Translations under genes and position numbers: made by a program
Origin: G965197715 sp965247615
GTDB lineage: Bacteria > Chloroflexota > Dehalococcoidia > Lucifugimonadales > UBA1127
DNA length: 64,000 nucleotides
Assembly: GCA_965247615.1 (NCBI GenBank)
Contig: OZ252022.1
Span: 2,294,001 to 2,358,000, forward strand
Direction of reading: 5' to 3'
Part shown: positions 42,545 to 50,389 of the stretch, piece after piece
Layout of the letters: every line of letters begins with the position of its first letter
Position numbering within the stretch: the stretch's first letter is position 1
The notes under the pieces: model-generated
Told to the model about the DNA's origin: nothing
The model's database searches: none
The model's input: the letters and a program-made list of their open reading frames with translations, nothing else

Positions 42545-42826
42545 GTGAGCTTGCGGTTTCAGATCTATCGCTGGTTCATGGACCGGCCCGGGGTAGTGCT
42601 CCGCTGGTTGGTGGTGAACTTCCTGATCATCGTGGTGTTCAGCGTGATAGTAGCGCTGCTGGACGTGCGGGTCTGGGGCAACCTGGAACAGCGGTGGGGT
42701 TTGACCGTGTGGTTCTCCTTCGTGATAGGGTTCACCGCTGTGGCCGTGTTCAACGTCATCATGGGTCTGCTGGGGCTGGGCTACCGGGAGGCGCAGGAAC
42801 GGGCCGAAGCGCCGCCGAGCCCTTGA
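42545..42826 (+). CDS. Small two-helix membrane protein
   Basis: 93 aa from the GTG at 42545 (GGAGG upstream). Two membrane segments are clear: VVLRWLVVNFLIIVVFSVIV and WFSFVIGFTAVAVFNVIMGL. The cytosolic N-terminus is basic and the short C-terminus acidic with proline. I do not recognise a family. It lies upstream of the IscA-like gene on the same strand, but that gene has its own promoter. Function unknown. Confidence 0.7.
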   Translation: MSLRFQIYRWFMDRPGVVLRWLVVNFLIIVVFSVIVALLDVRVWGNLEQRWGLTVWFSFVIGFTAVAVFNVIMGLLGLGYREAQERAEAPPSP

Positions 42827-42855
42827 CGGTAGCGGAGCCGGTCTACCGTCGTTGG

Positions 42856-42884
42856 TTGACGGGCCCTACATTGGATGGTATAGT
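42856..42884 (+). promoter_or_regulatory. Predicted promoter of the IscA-like gene
   Basis: TTGACG (42856-42861), 17-nt spacer, TATAGT (42879-42884); same -10 as at 12537. Confidence 0.75.
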
Positions 42885-42948
42885 CGGGGCAGTTTCACGA
42901 GAGCTTGACTTTCGAACGCCGAAGCAGACTGCGAACAGGGAGGGATCC

Positions 42949-43326
42949 ATGGCTCAGGTATCGACCAGCCTTATTGAGGTCACCGACGCCGCGGTAGAGA
43001 AGCTGAAGGCCATCCTGGCGGAGGAAGAGGCCAAGGAAGCCGCCCTGCGGGTGATGGTGGTGCCCAACGGGCAAAGCTTGGAGTACATGCTCACCCTGGA
43101 GACGGAGCCCAAGGAAGACGACCTGCTCTGCGAGTTCTCCGGAGTACGCGTGGTTATCGACGAGGACAGCGCGCCTCTCATGGAGGGCGCGCAGATCGAC
43201 TACGTTGAGGACCTGATGCGCAGCGGGTTCACCATCAGCAACCCCAACTTCCCCACGGGCGGCGGGTGCGGCGGTGGCGGCGGATGCGGGTGCGGCGGCA
43301 ACTGCGCCTGCGGAGCCAACCACTAG
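42949..43326 (+). CDS. IscA/HesB-family protein with atypical cysteines
   Basis: 125 aa, ATG at 42949 after GGGAGGG. The fold signature of A-type Fe-S carriers is clear: EVTDAAVEKLKAILAEEE, then IDYVEDLMRSGFTISNPNF. The first conserved Cys (normally in GGCSG) is replaced by Gln42 in NGQSLEY. The usual C-terminal CGCG is embedded in a Gly/Cys tail with six Cys (GCGGGGGCGCGGNCACG). A different Cys lies at LLCEFSG. It may still bind metal through the tail but probably not as a classical A-type carrier. Own promoter and strong terminator, so monocistronic. Confidence 0.88.
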   Translation: MAQVSTSLIEVTDAAVEKLKAILAEEEAKEAALRVMVVPNGQSLEYMLTLETEPKEDDLLCEFSGVRVVIDEDSAPLMEGAQIDYVEDLMRSGFTISNPNFPTGGGCGGGGGCGCGGNCACGANH

Positions 43327-43348
43327 CTCCCAGGTCAATCGAAACGCC

Positions 43349-43387
43349 AATCAGGGCATGGAACCGGTTCCATGCCCTGATTGTTTT
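43349..43387 (+). terminator. Rho-independent terminator after the IscA-like gene
   Basis: AATCAGGGCATGGAACC is followed directly by its exact complement GGTTCCATGCCCTGATT, then GTTTT. Confidence 0.9.
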
Positions 43388-43470
43388 GGCCGTCGATAGG
43401 TCCTGAGCCTGTCTCATACGTCCACCCCGCTTGACATGGACTGTGCAGGGCGGGATGGATTCCCGCTTTC

Positions 43471-43564
43471 GGAGACCTTTGCGTACGTCCCCGTGGAGGG
43501 CGAGGTCGTGAAAGTGAAGCAGCGCTCGCCAACCTGCGACCCCTCCCCTGGATTCCCGCTTTCG
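43471..43564 (+). repeat. 94-nt interspersed repeat, copy A
   Basis: Same length as 62099-62192 and alignable without gaps. An identical 28-nt block starts GAGGGCGAGGTCGTGAAAGT. Begins with the 17-nt motif and ends with GGATTCCCGCTTTCG. Confidence 0.8.
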
Positions 43565-43576
43565 CGGGAATGACGG
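43546..43576 (+). repeat. 31-nt hairpin repeat, copy 2
   Basis: TTCCCGC-TTTC-GCGGGAA hairpin followed by TGACGG; 29 of 31 positions match 10785-10815. Confidence 0.7.
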
Positions 43577-43726
43577 CGGGGGGTGCGGGAATGACGGGGT
43601 TGGTATGTGGCGCGCCATCTCGTTACTCCGTCGAAAGGCGGAGTGCAGGAGATTGGAGACCCGGATGGCCCATTTTTTTAGACGGGCTCCAGGTCCTGCG
43701 ACGGACTGTTGCGGCGCCAGCAACGA

Positions 43727-44557
43727 CTAGGTGTCGTCGGAGTCTTCCGCGTCTTCGGCCAGGGTGGCCTTGGGCGCACGGGTCCTGCCCCCTCCACGCT
43801 GCGCGCCCCTCGCCGGCCCTGCGCCGGTCCACTCCTGAAGGAGAGACGAATCCATTTCGTCTTCGTCGTCCAGGTCTTCTTCATTGATTGAGGGGTAGCT
43901 GATGAGCTCACCGGTCTGGGAGGGGAAGGAGACGACGTAGGCCATGCTGGGATGCTGGTAGGTCTCCCGCAGCACGACCGAAACCGCGCTCTCGGTTGAG
44001 GAGGCGACGCCTACGAGGTAGCGGTTGCCGCCGTTGATAAGCCTGATGAGCCGGGCTGCGAGCCTCGGCTCCAGGCGCCCCAGAACGACGCCCGCCTTGG
44101 TGGCGACCTGAATGGTGGCGCCGTCGATCTTGAGGTACACGGTGTCGCCGGCGGCGACCTGGGCGAGGGTCTTCTTCGCCGCGGGGTCGCGCAGGACCGT
44201 GGAACAGCTCTTCCCCCGCTCTTCGATGAACAGCCGGGGGGTCAGCCGCTCCAGGGGCTTGGCGCCGGGGGCGTCGCTCAGGTCGGCGAGGCGCTCCACA
44301 TTCTTGCGGGCGATAGGGTTGGAGGGCGACTTCTCCAGGGCACGTTGAAAGGCGGAGCGGGCCTCGGTGTAGTGCCCGAGCTCGGAGAGGGCCTTGCCCA
44401 GGCGGTTCTGGGCCTCTACGTCGTCGGGGAAGGCGGCGAGGAGGGCGCGGTTCGCCTGGACCGCTTCCTCCCATCGTCCCTGGGTGGCCAGGGCGATGGC
44501 CTCACGGCTCTTGTCCCGATGTAAGCGTGAACGTTCTTCAATCTGATGTATCTGCAT
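43727..44557 (-). CDS. TPR-repeat protein
   Basis: 276 aa. Two tetratricopeptide repeats in the N-terminal third (RWEEAVQANRALLAAFPDD with AQNRLGKALSELG; ARSAFQRALEKSPSNPIARKN) give a protein-interaction surface. A middle domain (ERLTPRLFIEERGKSCSTVL to LGRLEPRLAARLIRLINGGN) is beta-rich and unrecognised, possibly a small-molecule or RNA-binding fold. The tail is acidic then Gly/Arg-rich and ends in a run of acidic residues. The ATG at 44557 has no obvious strong ribosome site. It stands alone on the minus strand. Function unknown. Confidence 0.82.
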   Translation of the reverse strand: MQIHQIEERSRLHRDKSREAIALATQGRWEEAVQANRALLAAFPDDVEAQNRLGKALSELGHYTEARSAFQRALEKSPSNPIARKNVERLADLSDAPGAKPLERLTPRLFIEERGKSCSTVLRDPAAKKTLAQVAAGDTVYLKIDGATIQVATKAGVVLGRLEPRLAARLIRLINGGNRYLVGVASSTESAVSVVLRETYQHPSMAYVVSFPSQTGELISYPSINEEDLDDEDEMDSSLLQEWTGAGPARGAQRGGGRTRAPKATLAEDAEDSDDT

Positions 44558-44783
44558 GCTACTCGTCCTCCGGGAGTGCGCATTCTATGTCAAGGCCGAT
44601 GAGGAAGCAATGCCCAACCGGCAGAGCGGCGATTTCGCGTCCGCAGGACATTGCTTCCCGTTCCTCCCTTGATGCTTCGCATAGGCGGCGGATGGATTCC
44701 CTGTCTGGTCCCCTGCCTGACCCACTGAGCAGGTGTCTTCCGGATGTCCGGGGCTGGGCCATGGGCGGATCGAATGGACGGTT

Positions 44784-45245
44784 TCACTTTGGGGGATTGC
44801 CGGTGCTCACCCCCTTTCTCAGCTTTCCTGCCCGCAGCAGGGCTGCGTGCTCAATCTTGGTGCAGCGGTCCATCACGACGTCCAGCCCCTGAGACACAGC
44901 GACAGCCGCGGCCTCCTGGTGCACCACGCCGAGCTGCGTCCACACGACTCGGACGCCGTGCTGCACCGCCTCATCGACGATGCCGGGCACAAGCTCCGAC
45001 CGCCGAAATACGTCCACCATGTCTATGGGCTCCGGCACGTCGGTGAGACTCGCGTACGCCCGCTCGCCGAGGACCTCTCGGACAGCCGGATTCACCGGGA
45101 TGATGCGATACCCCTGCTGCTGCAGATAGGCGGCGACCTGGTAGCTGTCGCGGTGCTGCTTGGGCGACAGCCCCACGACAGCGATGGTCCGAGTGTCCCG
45201 GAAGATCTCTTCCATGGTCCGGCCGGGCATGTCCGTGGACCTCAT
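44784..45245 (-). CDS. CoA-binding domain protein (YccU-like)
   Basis: 153 aa. Rossmann-type CoA-binding domain: TIAVVGLSPKQHRDSYQVAA (nucleotide loop), GYRIIPVNPAVREVLGERAY, VDVFRRSELVPGIVDEAV and DRCTKIEH near the end are standard YccU features. Family members bind CoA; their cellular role is poorly known. A promoter (45263-45290) would start transcription about ten bases before the ATG at 45245. Translation may therefore begin leaderless there, or at the ATG at 45230 preceded by GAGG. Confidence 0.88.
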   Translation of the reverse strand: MRSTDMPGRTMEEIFRDTRTIAVVGLSPKQHRDSYQVAAYLQQQGYRIIPVNPAVREVLGERAYASLTDVPEPIDMVDVFRRSELVPGIVDEAVQHGVRVVWTQLGVVHQEAAAVAVSQGLDVVMDRCTKIEHAALLRAGKLRKGVSTGNPPK

Positions 45246-45262
45246 TGAGCGTATCCCACATG

Positions 45263-45290
45263 AGTATCGTTACGAATTCTGCTTTGTCAA
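45263..45290 (-). promoter_or_regulatory. Predicted promoter of the CoA-binding gene
   Basis: TTGACA (plus 45285-45290), 16-nt spacer, GATACT (45263-45268). Confidence 0.55.
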
Positions 45291-45391
45291 GGGCCAGGCC
45301 GAGGATTGCGGGCTTCCGACGCCTCGCAGGCCCAACGATTCGCAGGGGACCCTGCTATACTCACGGGCGAGTGGGACGAAAGGAGGCTCCC

Positions 45392-46231
45392 GTGCCGCAA
45401 ACCATTGAGCAGGTGCTGCTGGAGCGGGACAAGCGGGGCGTCGCCGAGCTGGCGCCCCATATGCCGCGGGAGTTCTGCGCACGCGCGGCGCGCTTTGTGC
45501 TGGAGCACCCGGGGCCGGCGCTCATCGCCACGGGGTTCTACATCCAAGCCGCCGATGGCCCCGAGACGGACGGTCCCGCCGGGGCCATCGTGCTCGGGAG
45601 GGCCTTGGAGGCGTTGGGCAACCCGGTGAGCTACGTCACGGACCACTATACGGCGCCCCTGCTGGCGGATGAGGTTGGGAGCGATTGCGTGCATATTTTC
45701 CCCATCGCGGAGGCACAGGAGAGCCGGGAATTCGCGTCGCGGCTGCTGTCGGAGACAGACCCCGAGCTGCTGGTGGCCATCGAGCGATGCGGGCGCAGCC
45801 AGGACGGGCGGTACCGCAACATGCGGGGCGTCGACATCTCGGCGCAGACGGCCATGATAGACGAGCTATTCCTGGACCGCACGGCAACCATCGGCATTGG
45901 GGACGGCGGAAACGAGATCGGCATGGGCAATCTCTTTGAGCAGGTGCCCACAGTGCCCAGCCTGGTCCGGGAGCCGTGCTCCGTGCAGGTGCAACGGCTG
46001 ATCATCGCGGCGGTTTCCAACTGGGGGGCGTACGGGTTGGTGGCAGCCCTTTCACGCTTTGCCGGGAGCAACTTCCTGCCGCACGCCGAGGAGCACGGCG
46101 CTCTGATCCGGCGGATGGTGGAACGCGGCGCGGTTGACGGGACCACGGCAGCACGGGACGGCTCCGTGGACGGCTTCACGCTGGAAGAGAACCTGGAGGT
46201 CCTGGCGGAGCTGCGGAAGCTGGCGGAGTAG
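45392..46231 (+). CDS. DUF4392 protein, D-glutamate cyclase-like
   Basis: 279 aa from the GTG at 45392 (AGGAGG upstream). DUF4392 is the domain of D-glutamate cyclase, which converts D-glutamate to 5-oxo-D-proline. ATGFYIQAADGPETDGPAGA, LVAIERCGRSQDGRYRNMRG and GIGDGGNEIGMGNLFEQVP are the signature blocks. The last is an acidic, probably metal-binding loop. TTAARDGSVDGFTLEENLEV closes the domain. Full length for the bacterial single-domain form. It stands alone, divergent from the CoA-binding gene. Enzyme activity is inferred from family. Confidence 0.82.
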   Translation: MPQTIEQVLLERDKRGVAELAPHMPREFCARAARFVLEHPGPALIATGFYIQAADGPETDGPAGAIVLGRALEALGNPVSYVTDHYTAPLLADEVGSDCVHIFPIAEAQESREFASRLLSETDPELLVAIERCGRSQDGRYRNMRGVDISAQTAMIDELFLDRTATIGIGDGGNEIGMGNLFEQVPTVPSLVREPCSVQVQRLIIAAVSNWGAYGLVAALSRFAGSNFLPHAEEHGALIRRMVERGAVDGTTAARDGSVDGFTLEENLEVLAELRKLAE

Positions 46232-46294
46232 CACCGGGCGCCGCCCGTGACTCCCCCAAGGCGCAGGCCGCACTCCCGGCAGACCGGTCTCCTG

Positions 46295-48250
46295 CTATCC
46301 GCCTCCCTCGCTGAGCGTCAGGGAGTAGCGCACCGGCTGCGAGGTCACGGGCGTCACCGAGGAGAGGACGACGAAGGCCTCCTCTATATCCCCCGCCGAC
46401 CAGTGCACAGGCAGTTGGCCGGTGTTGTCCGGCCCAAGGATCATCTCCTGGACGAGGGGCGCGCCGCCGCTGGCGACCTCCACGAGAAACACCTGGTACT
46501 GTGCGGTCACGGTGTTGTCAGTACGCACGAAGCCCTCCGCCTGCCATCCCGCGTCCGATTCCGCGTCGTCGAAGAAGTCGATCTCCGGCACGCGGATGTC
46601 GTCGATGCAGAGGCCGTCCAGATTGACGGCGTCGTCGGTGACGTATTCGAAGCTCACGCGCACGCGCCTCCCGGCGTAGGGCGTCAGGCTCACGGCCTCC
46701 TGGGTCCAACCGAAACTGGCGCCCGTCAGCCCAGGGCCGAAGCTGTTGCCCAGGGGGTTCCCGGCCTGCGTGTGTTGCCCCGGCAGGACGTCCCAGGTGC
46801 GCCCGTCGTCCGCAGACGCTATGACGTAGGCGTAGTCCCACGATCGTTCGATGTCATACCAGGCCTGGAACTCCAGGGTGGCCTGCCCGACACCGGTGAG
46901 GTCCAGCTCTCGGGTGAGGCGCGAGTGGATGGAGTCGCCCCGGTTGCTCCACCAGCACCGCTCTCCGCTGAAGGGCGCTTCCGGGATGACTGAGGTGGAT
47001 GGCTGGCCCTTGAACCGGAGGGATGCGGCGCTCTGGGAAGGCAGCAGACGAACGTAGGACGTGGCGAAGGGGGCGAGGGAACCATCCACAGACTCGCCGG
47101 CCCCCAGAGTGAGCACAGGCGACACGGGCTCCAGGGCGTTCGTGTACCCATAGCGCCCGGGCCCATCGGCGCCCAGCAGGTTGGCGACGGTCCAATGCCC
47201 GAATACCTGGCGGAAGGTGGCGGGGGCGCCTTGCCGGGCCAGATAGGCCTCAATGCCCCGGATGCCCCCGGCAGGCTCTTGGAGGAGCAGCCGGAGCTGG
47301 CCGGCGGGTGCATAGTGCTGGTGGAGGTAGCTGAAGAAGCTGTGGACGGCGGCGTAGTGCTGGCCCACGCGGGGAGAGGAGTCGGGCCAGTGGGTCAGCG
47401 AGACGACGCCCTCCCTGCCTGCAACGGGGACCCTGGGTTGCCTATAGCCCGCGAGCTGGGAGGCAAGCTCGGACAGGCCCTCGTTGACCCATCCTTCCTC
47501 CGCAGGGTCGACGAGGCCGTGGATGAGGTGCTGGAGTTCGTGGGCTACGACGGCGTTGTAGGTGGGGCTCCCCACGGTGAGTGCGGGCACGTTGACATAG
47601 AGCATGGGCCGCCGGTTGGTGTAGGGGTGGATCGCGGGCGGGTACCGGTCGGCGCTGCTCACATAGGCCTGCGCTCCCTGAATCCTGGTGTGGAGGATGG
47701 CCAGGCGCACGCCAGGCGGGAGATCGGGGGCGCCTAGGGCCTGGGTCACGCCGGGATAGACCCGGTCTTCAAATGCCTGGGCCGCCGAGTCCAGATTGCC
47801 CTCGCCGACAGTGACCCTGTCGTCCACGTACCAGAGGGCATTGGGGGTGACGCGGCGCAGAGTCGCCGTAGTCCGGGCGGCCTGCCGCGCCTGAAGGTCG
47901 ATGACCCAAAAGCTCTCCTCGTGGCCGATGGCCGGCGTGCCCGGGAGGTAGCCGGGAAGGGTGGTGGCGGACGCTTCCGCTGAGGGTCGCAGCCGTCGTG
48001 CGATGGCCGCAAGGTCCCGGTCCGGCGGAACGGGGAAGGGCTCGAAGCTCGGCGGCTCCGGAGGCGCGCTGAGGTGCAGTGCGCCGGGAGCGGCGGCGGG
48101 CAGCGGGTCGGGCGGCCCCGCCGGTTCCGTGGGAGCCGGTTGCCCGCGCTCGCCGCAACCGGACAGGAGCACCAGCAGGGCCATCGCTATGGGAGCCCCG
48201 TGCGCGGCGAGGCCCCGAACTCTCGCGGGCCAGCGCATACGCCGTTTCAC
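46295..48250 (-). CDS. Lipoprotein zinc metalloprotease with HExxH motif
   Basis: 651 aa from the GTG at 48250 (GGAAGGA upstream). KRRMRWPARV and a hydrophobic stretch end in the lipobox LLSGCGE, so it is a predicted lipoprotein. A Pro-rich linker follows. VAHELQHLIHG provides the zinc-binding HExxH, and WVNEGLSELAS about 18 residues on provides the third Glu ligand, as in gluzincin-type peptidases. The C-terminal half holds jelly-roll, immune-inhibitor-A-like domains (LEFQAWYDIERSWDYAYVIA, RVRVSFEYVTDDAVN). It should act outside the membrane. Downstream of ctaB, same strand; a functional link to the oxidase is not evident. Confidence 0.85.
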   Translation of the reverse strand: MKRRMRWPARVRGLAAHGAPIAMALLVLLSGCGERGQPAPTEPAGPPDPLPAAAPGALHLSAPPEPPSFEPFPVPPDRDLAAIARRLRPSAEASATTLPGYLPGTPAIGHEESFWVIDLQARQAARTTATLRRVTPNALWYVDDRVTVGEGNLDSAAQAFEDRVYPGVTQALGAPDLPPGVRLAILHTRIQGAQAYVSSADRYPPAIHPYTNRRPMLYVNVPALTVGSPTYNAVVAHELQHLIHGLVDPAEEGWVNEGLSELASQLAGYRQPRVPVAGREGVVSLTHWPDSSPRVGQHYAAVHSFFSYLHQHYAPAGQLRLLLQEPAGGIRGIEAYLARQGAPATFRQVFGHWTVANLLGADGPGRYGYTNALEPVSPVLTLGAGESVDGSLAPFATSYVRLLPSQSAASLRFKGQPSTSVIPEAPFSGERCWWSNRGDSIHSRLTRELDLTGVGQATLEFQAWYDIERSWDYAYVIASADDGRTWDVLPGQHTQAGNPLGNSFGPGLTGASFGWTQEAVSLTPYAGRRVRVSFEYVTDDAVNLDGLCIDDIRVPEIDFFDDAESDAGWQAEGFVRTDNTVTAQYQVFLVEVASGGAPLVQEMILGPDNTGQLPVHWSAGDIEEAFVVLSSVTPVTSQPVRYSLTLSEGGG

Positions 48251-48306
48251 CGGGATATGTCCTTCCGCCGGGCTGCGCGCCGCGGAGCGGGGTCTGATTC
48301 GCGGCG

Positions 48307-49227
48307 CTAGAGGGTCAGCGAGCTGTCCACCATGACAAAGGCGAAGAGGAGCGCCAGGTAGAGCAGGGAGTACTTGTAGAGGTGCAGCGCCTGCGGCCGC
48401 TCTCGGGACCTCAGGAGGCGCCAGGCCAACAGCAGGAAGGGCAGGCCGAGCGCGACGGCGCCAATGACGTAGACCAATCCCACAGCCCGGGTGGTGAAGA
48501 AGAGCACGGTGATGGTGACCAGGATAGCCGAGTGGAGGATGATGCTGCGCGCGGTCTCGGCGACGCCCCTCACGACGGGCAGCATGGGGATGCCCGCCTC
48601 GGCGTAGTCGTCCTGGAGCAGGAGGGAGAGCGCCCAGAAGTGGGGCGGCGTCCAGAAGAAGACGATGGCGAAGAGGTACAGCGCAGGCAGGTCGACGCCG
48701 CCGGTGACTGCGGCCCAACCGACGACGGGCGGTATGGCCCCCGCGGCGCCGCCGATGACGATGTTCTGGGGCGTGGACCGCTTGAGCCAGCCAGTGTACA
48801 CGACCACGTAGAACAGAGTGGCCCCCAGTGTGAGCAGCGCACTGAGCAGGTTCACCCAGAGGGTCAGGATGGCGAAGGCGGCGCAGTTGAGGAGTACGCC
48901 GAAGACCAGGGCGTGGGCCGGCCCGACCCGGCCCGACGGCACGGGGCGACGCGCGGTCCGGGACATGCGCAGGTCTATGTCCCTGTCCATGTAGTGGTTC
49001 AGGGCGTTGGCGCCCCCGGACCCCAGGCTGCCGCCCAGCAGGACGAGCCCCAAGAGCAGCAGGGGCGGCGGGCCCTGGGAGGCGAGGAACATTCCGCCCG
49101 TGGCGGTGATGAGGAGGAGGCTGATGATACGCGGTTTGGTCAAGGCCAGGTAGTCGCGGAGGAGGGCGGGCCCGCGCTTCAGCGAGGCAACGGCGGGCGA
49201 ATCCGAGCCGGCGTGCTCCCTAAGCAT
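48307..49227 (-). CDS. ctaB: Heme O synthase (protoheme IX farnesyltransferase)
   Basis: 306-aa multi-spanning UbiA-family prenyltransferase that adds farnesyl to heme B. DYLALTKPRIISLLLITATG is the family start. NALNHYMDRDIDLRMSRTARRP is the Asp-rich, prenyl-diphosphate-binding loop, and LKRSTPQNIVIGGAAGAIPP the second conserved loop. Nine or so membrane helices. It overlaps the end of ctaA by 8 bp, so heme B to O to A is made by a coupled pair. The oxidase operon that uses heme A is divergent, 170 bp away. Confidence 0.95.
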   Translation of the reverse strand: MLREHAGSDSPAVASLKRGPALLRDYLALTKPRIISLLLITATGGMFLASQGPPPLLLLGLVLLGGSLGSGGANALNHYMDRDIDLRMSRTARRPVPSGRVGPAHALVFGVLLNCAAFAILTLWVNLLSALLTLGATLFYVVVYTGWLKRSTPQNIVIGGAAGAIPPVVGWAAVTGGVDLPALYLFAIVFFWTPPHFWALSLLLQDDYAEAGIPMLPVVRGVAETARSIILHSAILVTITVLFFTTRAVGLVYVIGAVALGLPFLLLAWRLLRSRERPQALHLYKYSLLYLALLFAFVMVDSSLTL

Positions 49228-50164
49228 GCCGCACCCCGGATGCGGGAAGGCGCTGCGACGTCAGGAGGAGCATCGGCAGGGCCGCGACGGCCGCCCACAC
49301 CGCCGTCGCCATGGTCAGATGCAGGACCTGGACGGCGGTGGGAAAGCCGAAGAGGACGAAAAGGGCGCCCACGAGAATCTGGGCCACGAGGAGGCCGAGG
49401 GTCAGGCCCGCCGCAGTGGCGAGCTCGGGCTGGGAGCGCCTGCGGCGCCAGGCTGCGGCAAAGGTCGCCAGGAGAAGAAGGCCGATGACCAGTGAGGCGG
49501 CGCGGTGCAGCATGTGCACCGCGGGGGCGTGGGCGGCGGGCAGCAGCGGCTGGCCCGCGCAGAGGGGCCAGGCCGTCCCGCAGGCCGTGCTGGCGCCCAA
49601 AACGGTGACCAGGGAGCCAAGGAGCAGCAGCGCGTAGGTGGCAATCGCCGTGCCGAGGAACAGGGTCTGCACCGGGGAGCCGCGCAGGGGGCGGGGGTCG
49701 CCCCGGAAGGCCACCACGGCGACCAGAAGCAACGCCGCCAAAAGGGCCTCCGCCATGGCCAAGTGGAGGAGGATGAGGCCTGAAGCAAGCTCGGTCTCCA
49801 CGGTGATGCCGCCCACGATGGCCTGCGTGACGACGAGCACGACGGCAATGGCCGCGGGGTAGAGGAGCCATCGTCTGGACGGGTGGGAGCGCCACGCCGC
49901 CACCGCCGTCGCTATGACGAGCAGACCGGTGACGGACGCCAGCAGCCGGTGCGAGTACTCGATGAGGGCCTGGGTCTCCAGGGGAGGGAGCAGCCGCCCG
50001 TAGCAGAGAGGCCAGTCCGGGCAACCCAAACCGGACTCGGTGACCCGGACGATGCCGCCGAGGGTTACCAGCAAAAGTATGGCCGCCACAGTCACGAGAG
50101 AAAGAGCCTGAAGCGTGCGGCTGGTCCCCGCCACTGACGCGGCATCGCCCGAGGTTGCTGTCAT
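49220..50164 (-). CDS. ctaA: Heme A synthase
   Basis: 314 aa from the ATG at 50164, though a longer start at 50215 cannot be excluded. Oxidises the heme O methyl to formyl. Eight membrane helices in two four-helix bundles: GGIVRVTESGLGCPDWPLCYG with the conserved Glu and Cys pair, EYSHRLLASVTGLL and LHLAMAEALLAALLL as His ligands, then HMLHRAASLVIGLLL and VLHLTMATAVWAAVAAL in the second bundle. Works with CtaB for the caa3 oxidase encoded divergently. No strong ribosome site is seen. Confidence 0.93.
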   Translation of the reverse strand: MTATSGDAASVAGTSRTLQALSLVTVAAILLLVTLGGIVRVTESGLGCPDWPLCYGRLLPPLETQALIEYSHRLLASVTGLLVIATAVAAWRSHPSRRWLLYPAAIAVVLVVTQAIVGGITVETELASGLILLHLAMAEALLAALLLVAVVAFRGDPRPLRGSPVQTLFLGTAIATYALLLLGSLVTVLGASTACGTAWPLCAGQPLLPAAHAPAVHMLHRAASLVIGLLLLATFAAAWRRRRSQPELATAAGLTLGLLVAQILVGALFVLFGFPTAVQVLHLTMATAVWAAVAALPMLLLTSQRLPASGVRHA

Positions 50165-50303
50165 CCTCTGTGCAGTCGTTGTACGGTGGGGATAGTCTGG
50201 CCTTTTCCAGTGCACATCTTAGCACAGGCCCGCGGCGCCTGATAGGCGGACGGGACCCCGGCGAATTGTGGAGAAAATTGGTTGTGATGGATATAACTAA
50301 TCC

Positions 50304-50332
50304 TTGACAGGCAGGCTTCCCCTTGCTACGAT
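50304..50332 (+). promoter_or_regulatory. Predicted promoter of the caa3 oxidase operon
   Basis: TTGACA (50304-50309), 17-nt spacer, TACGAT (50327-50332); leader about 50 nt to coxB. Confidence 0.65.
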
Positions 50333-50389
50333 TTCGCTTGAATCTCCTGTGACAGCACCCTTAGAAACCAAGACTGCTAGGGGACCCCT

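Larger units (their letters stand above)
43327..43726. other. Intergenic region: terminator plus interspersed repeats
   Basis: No gene. It holds a perfect terminator hairpin (43349-43387), the 94-nt repeat (43471-43564) and a 31-nt hairpin repeat (43546-43576) that overlaps its end. Confidence 0.75.
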
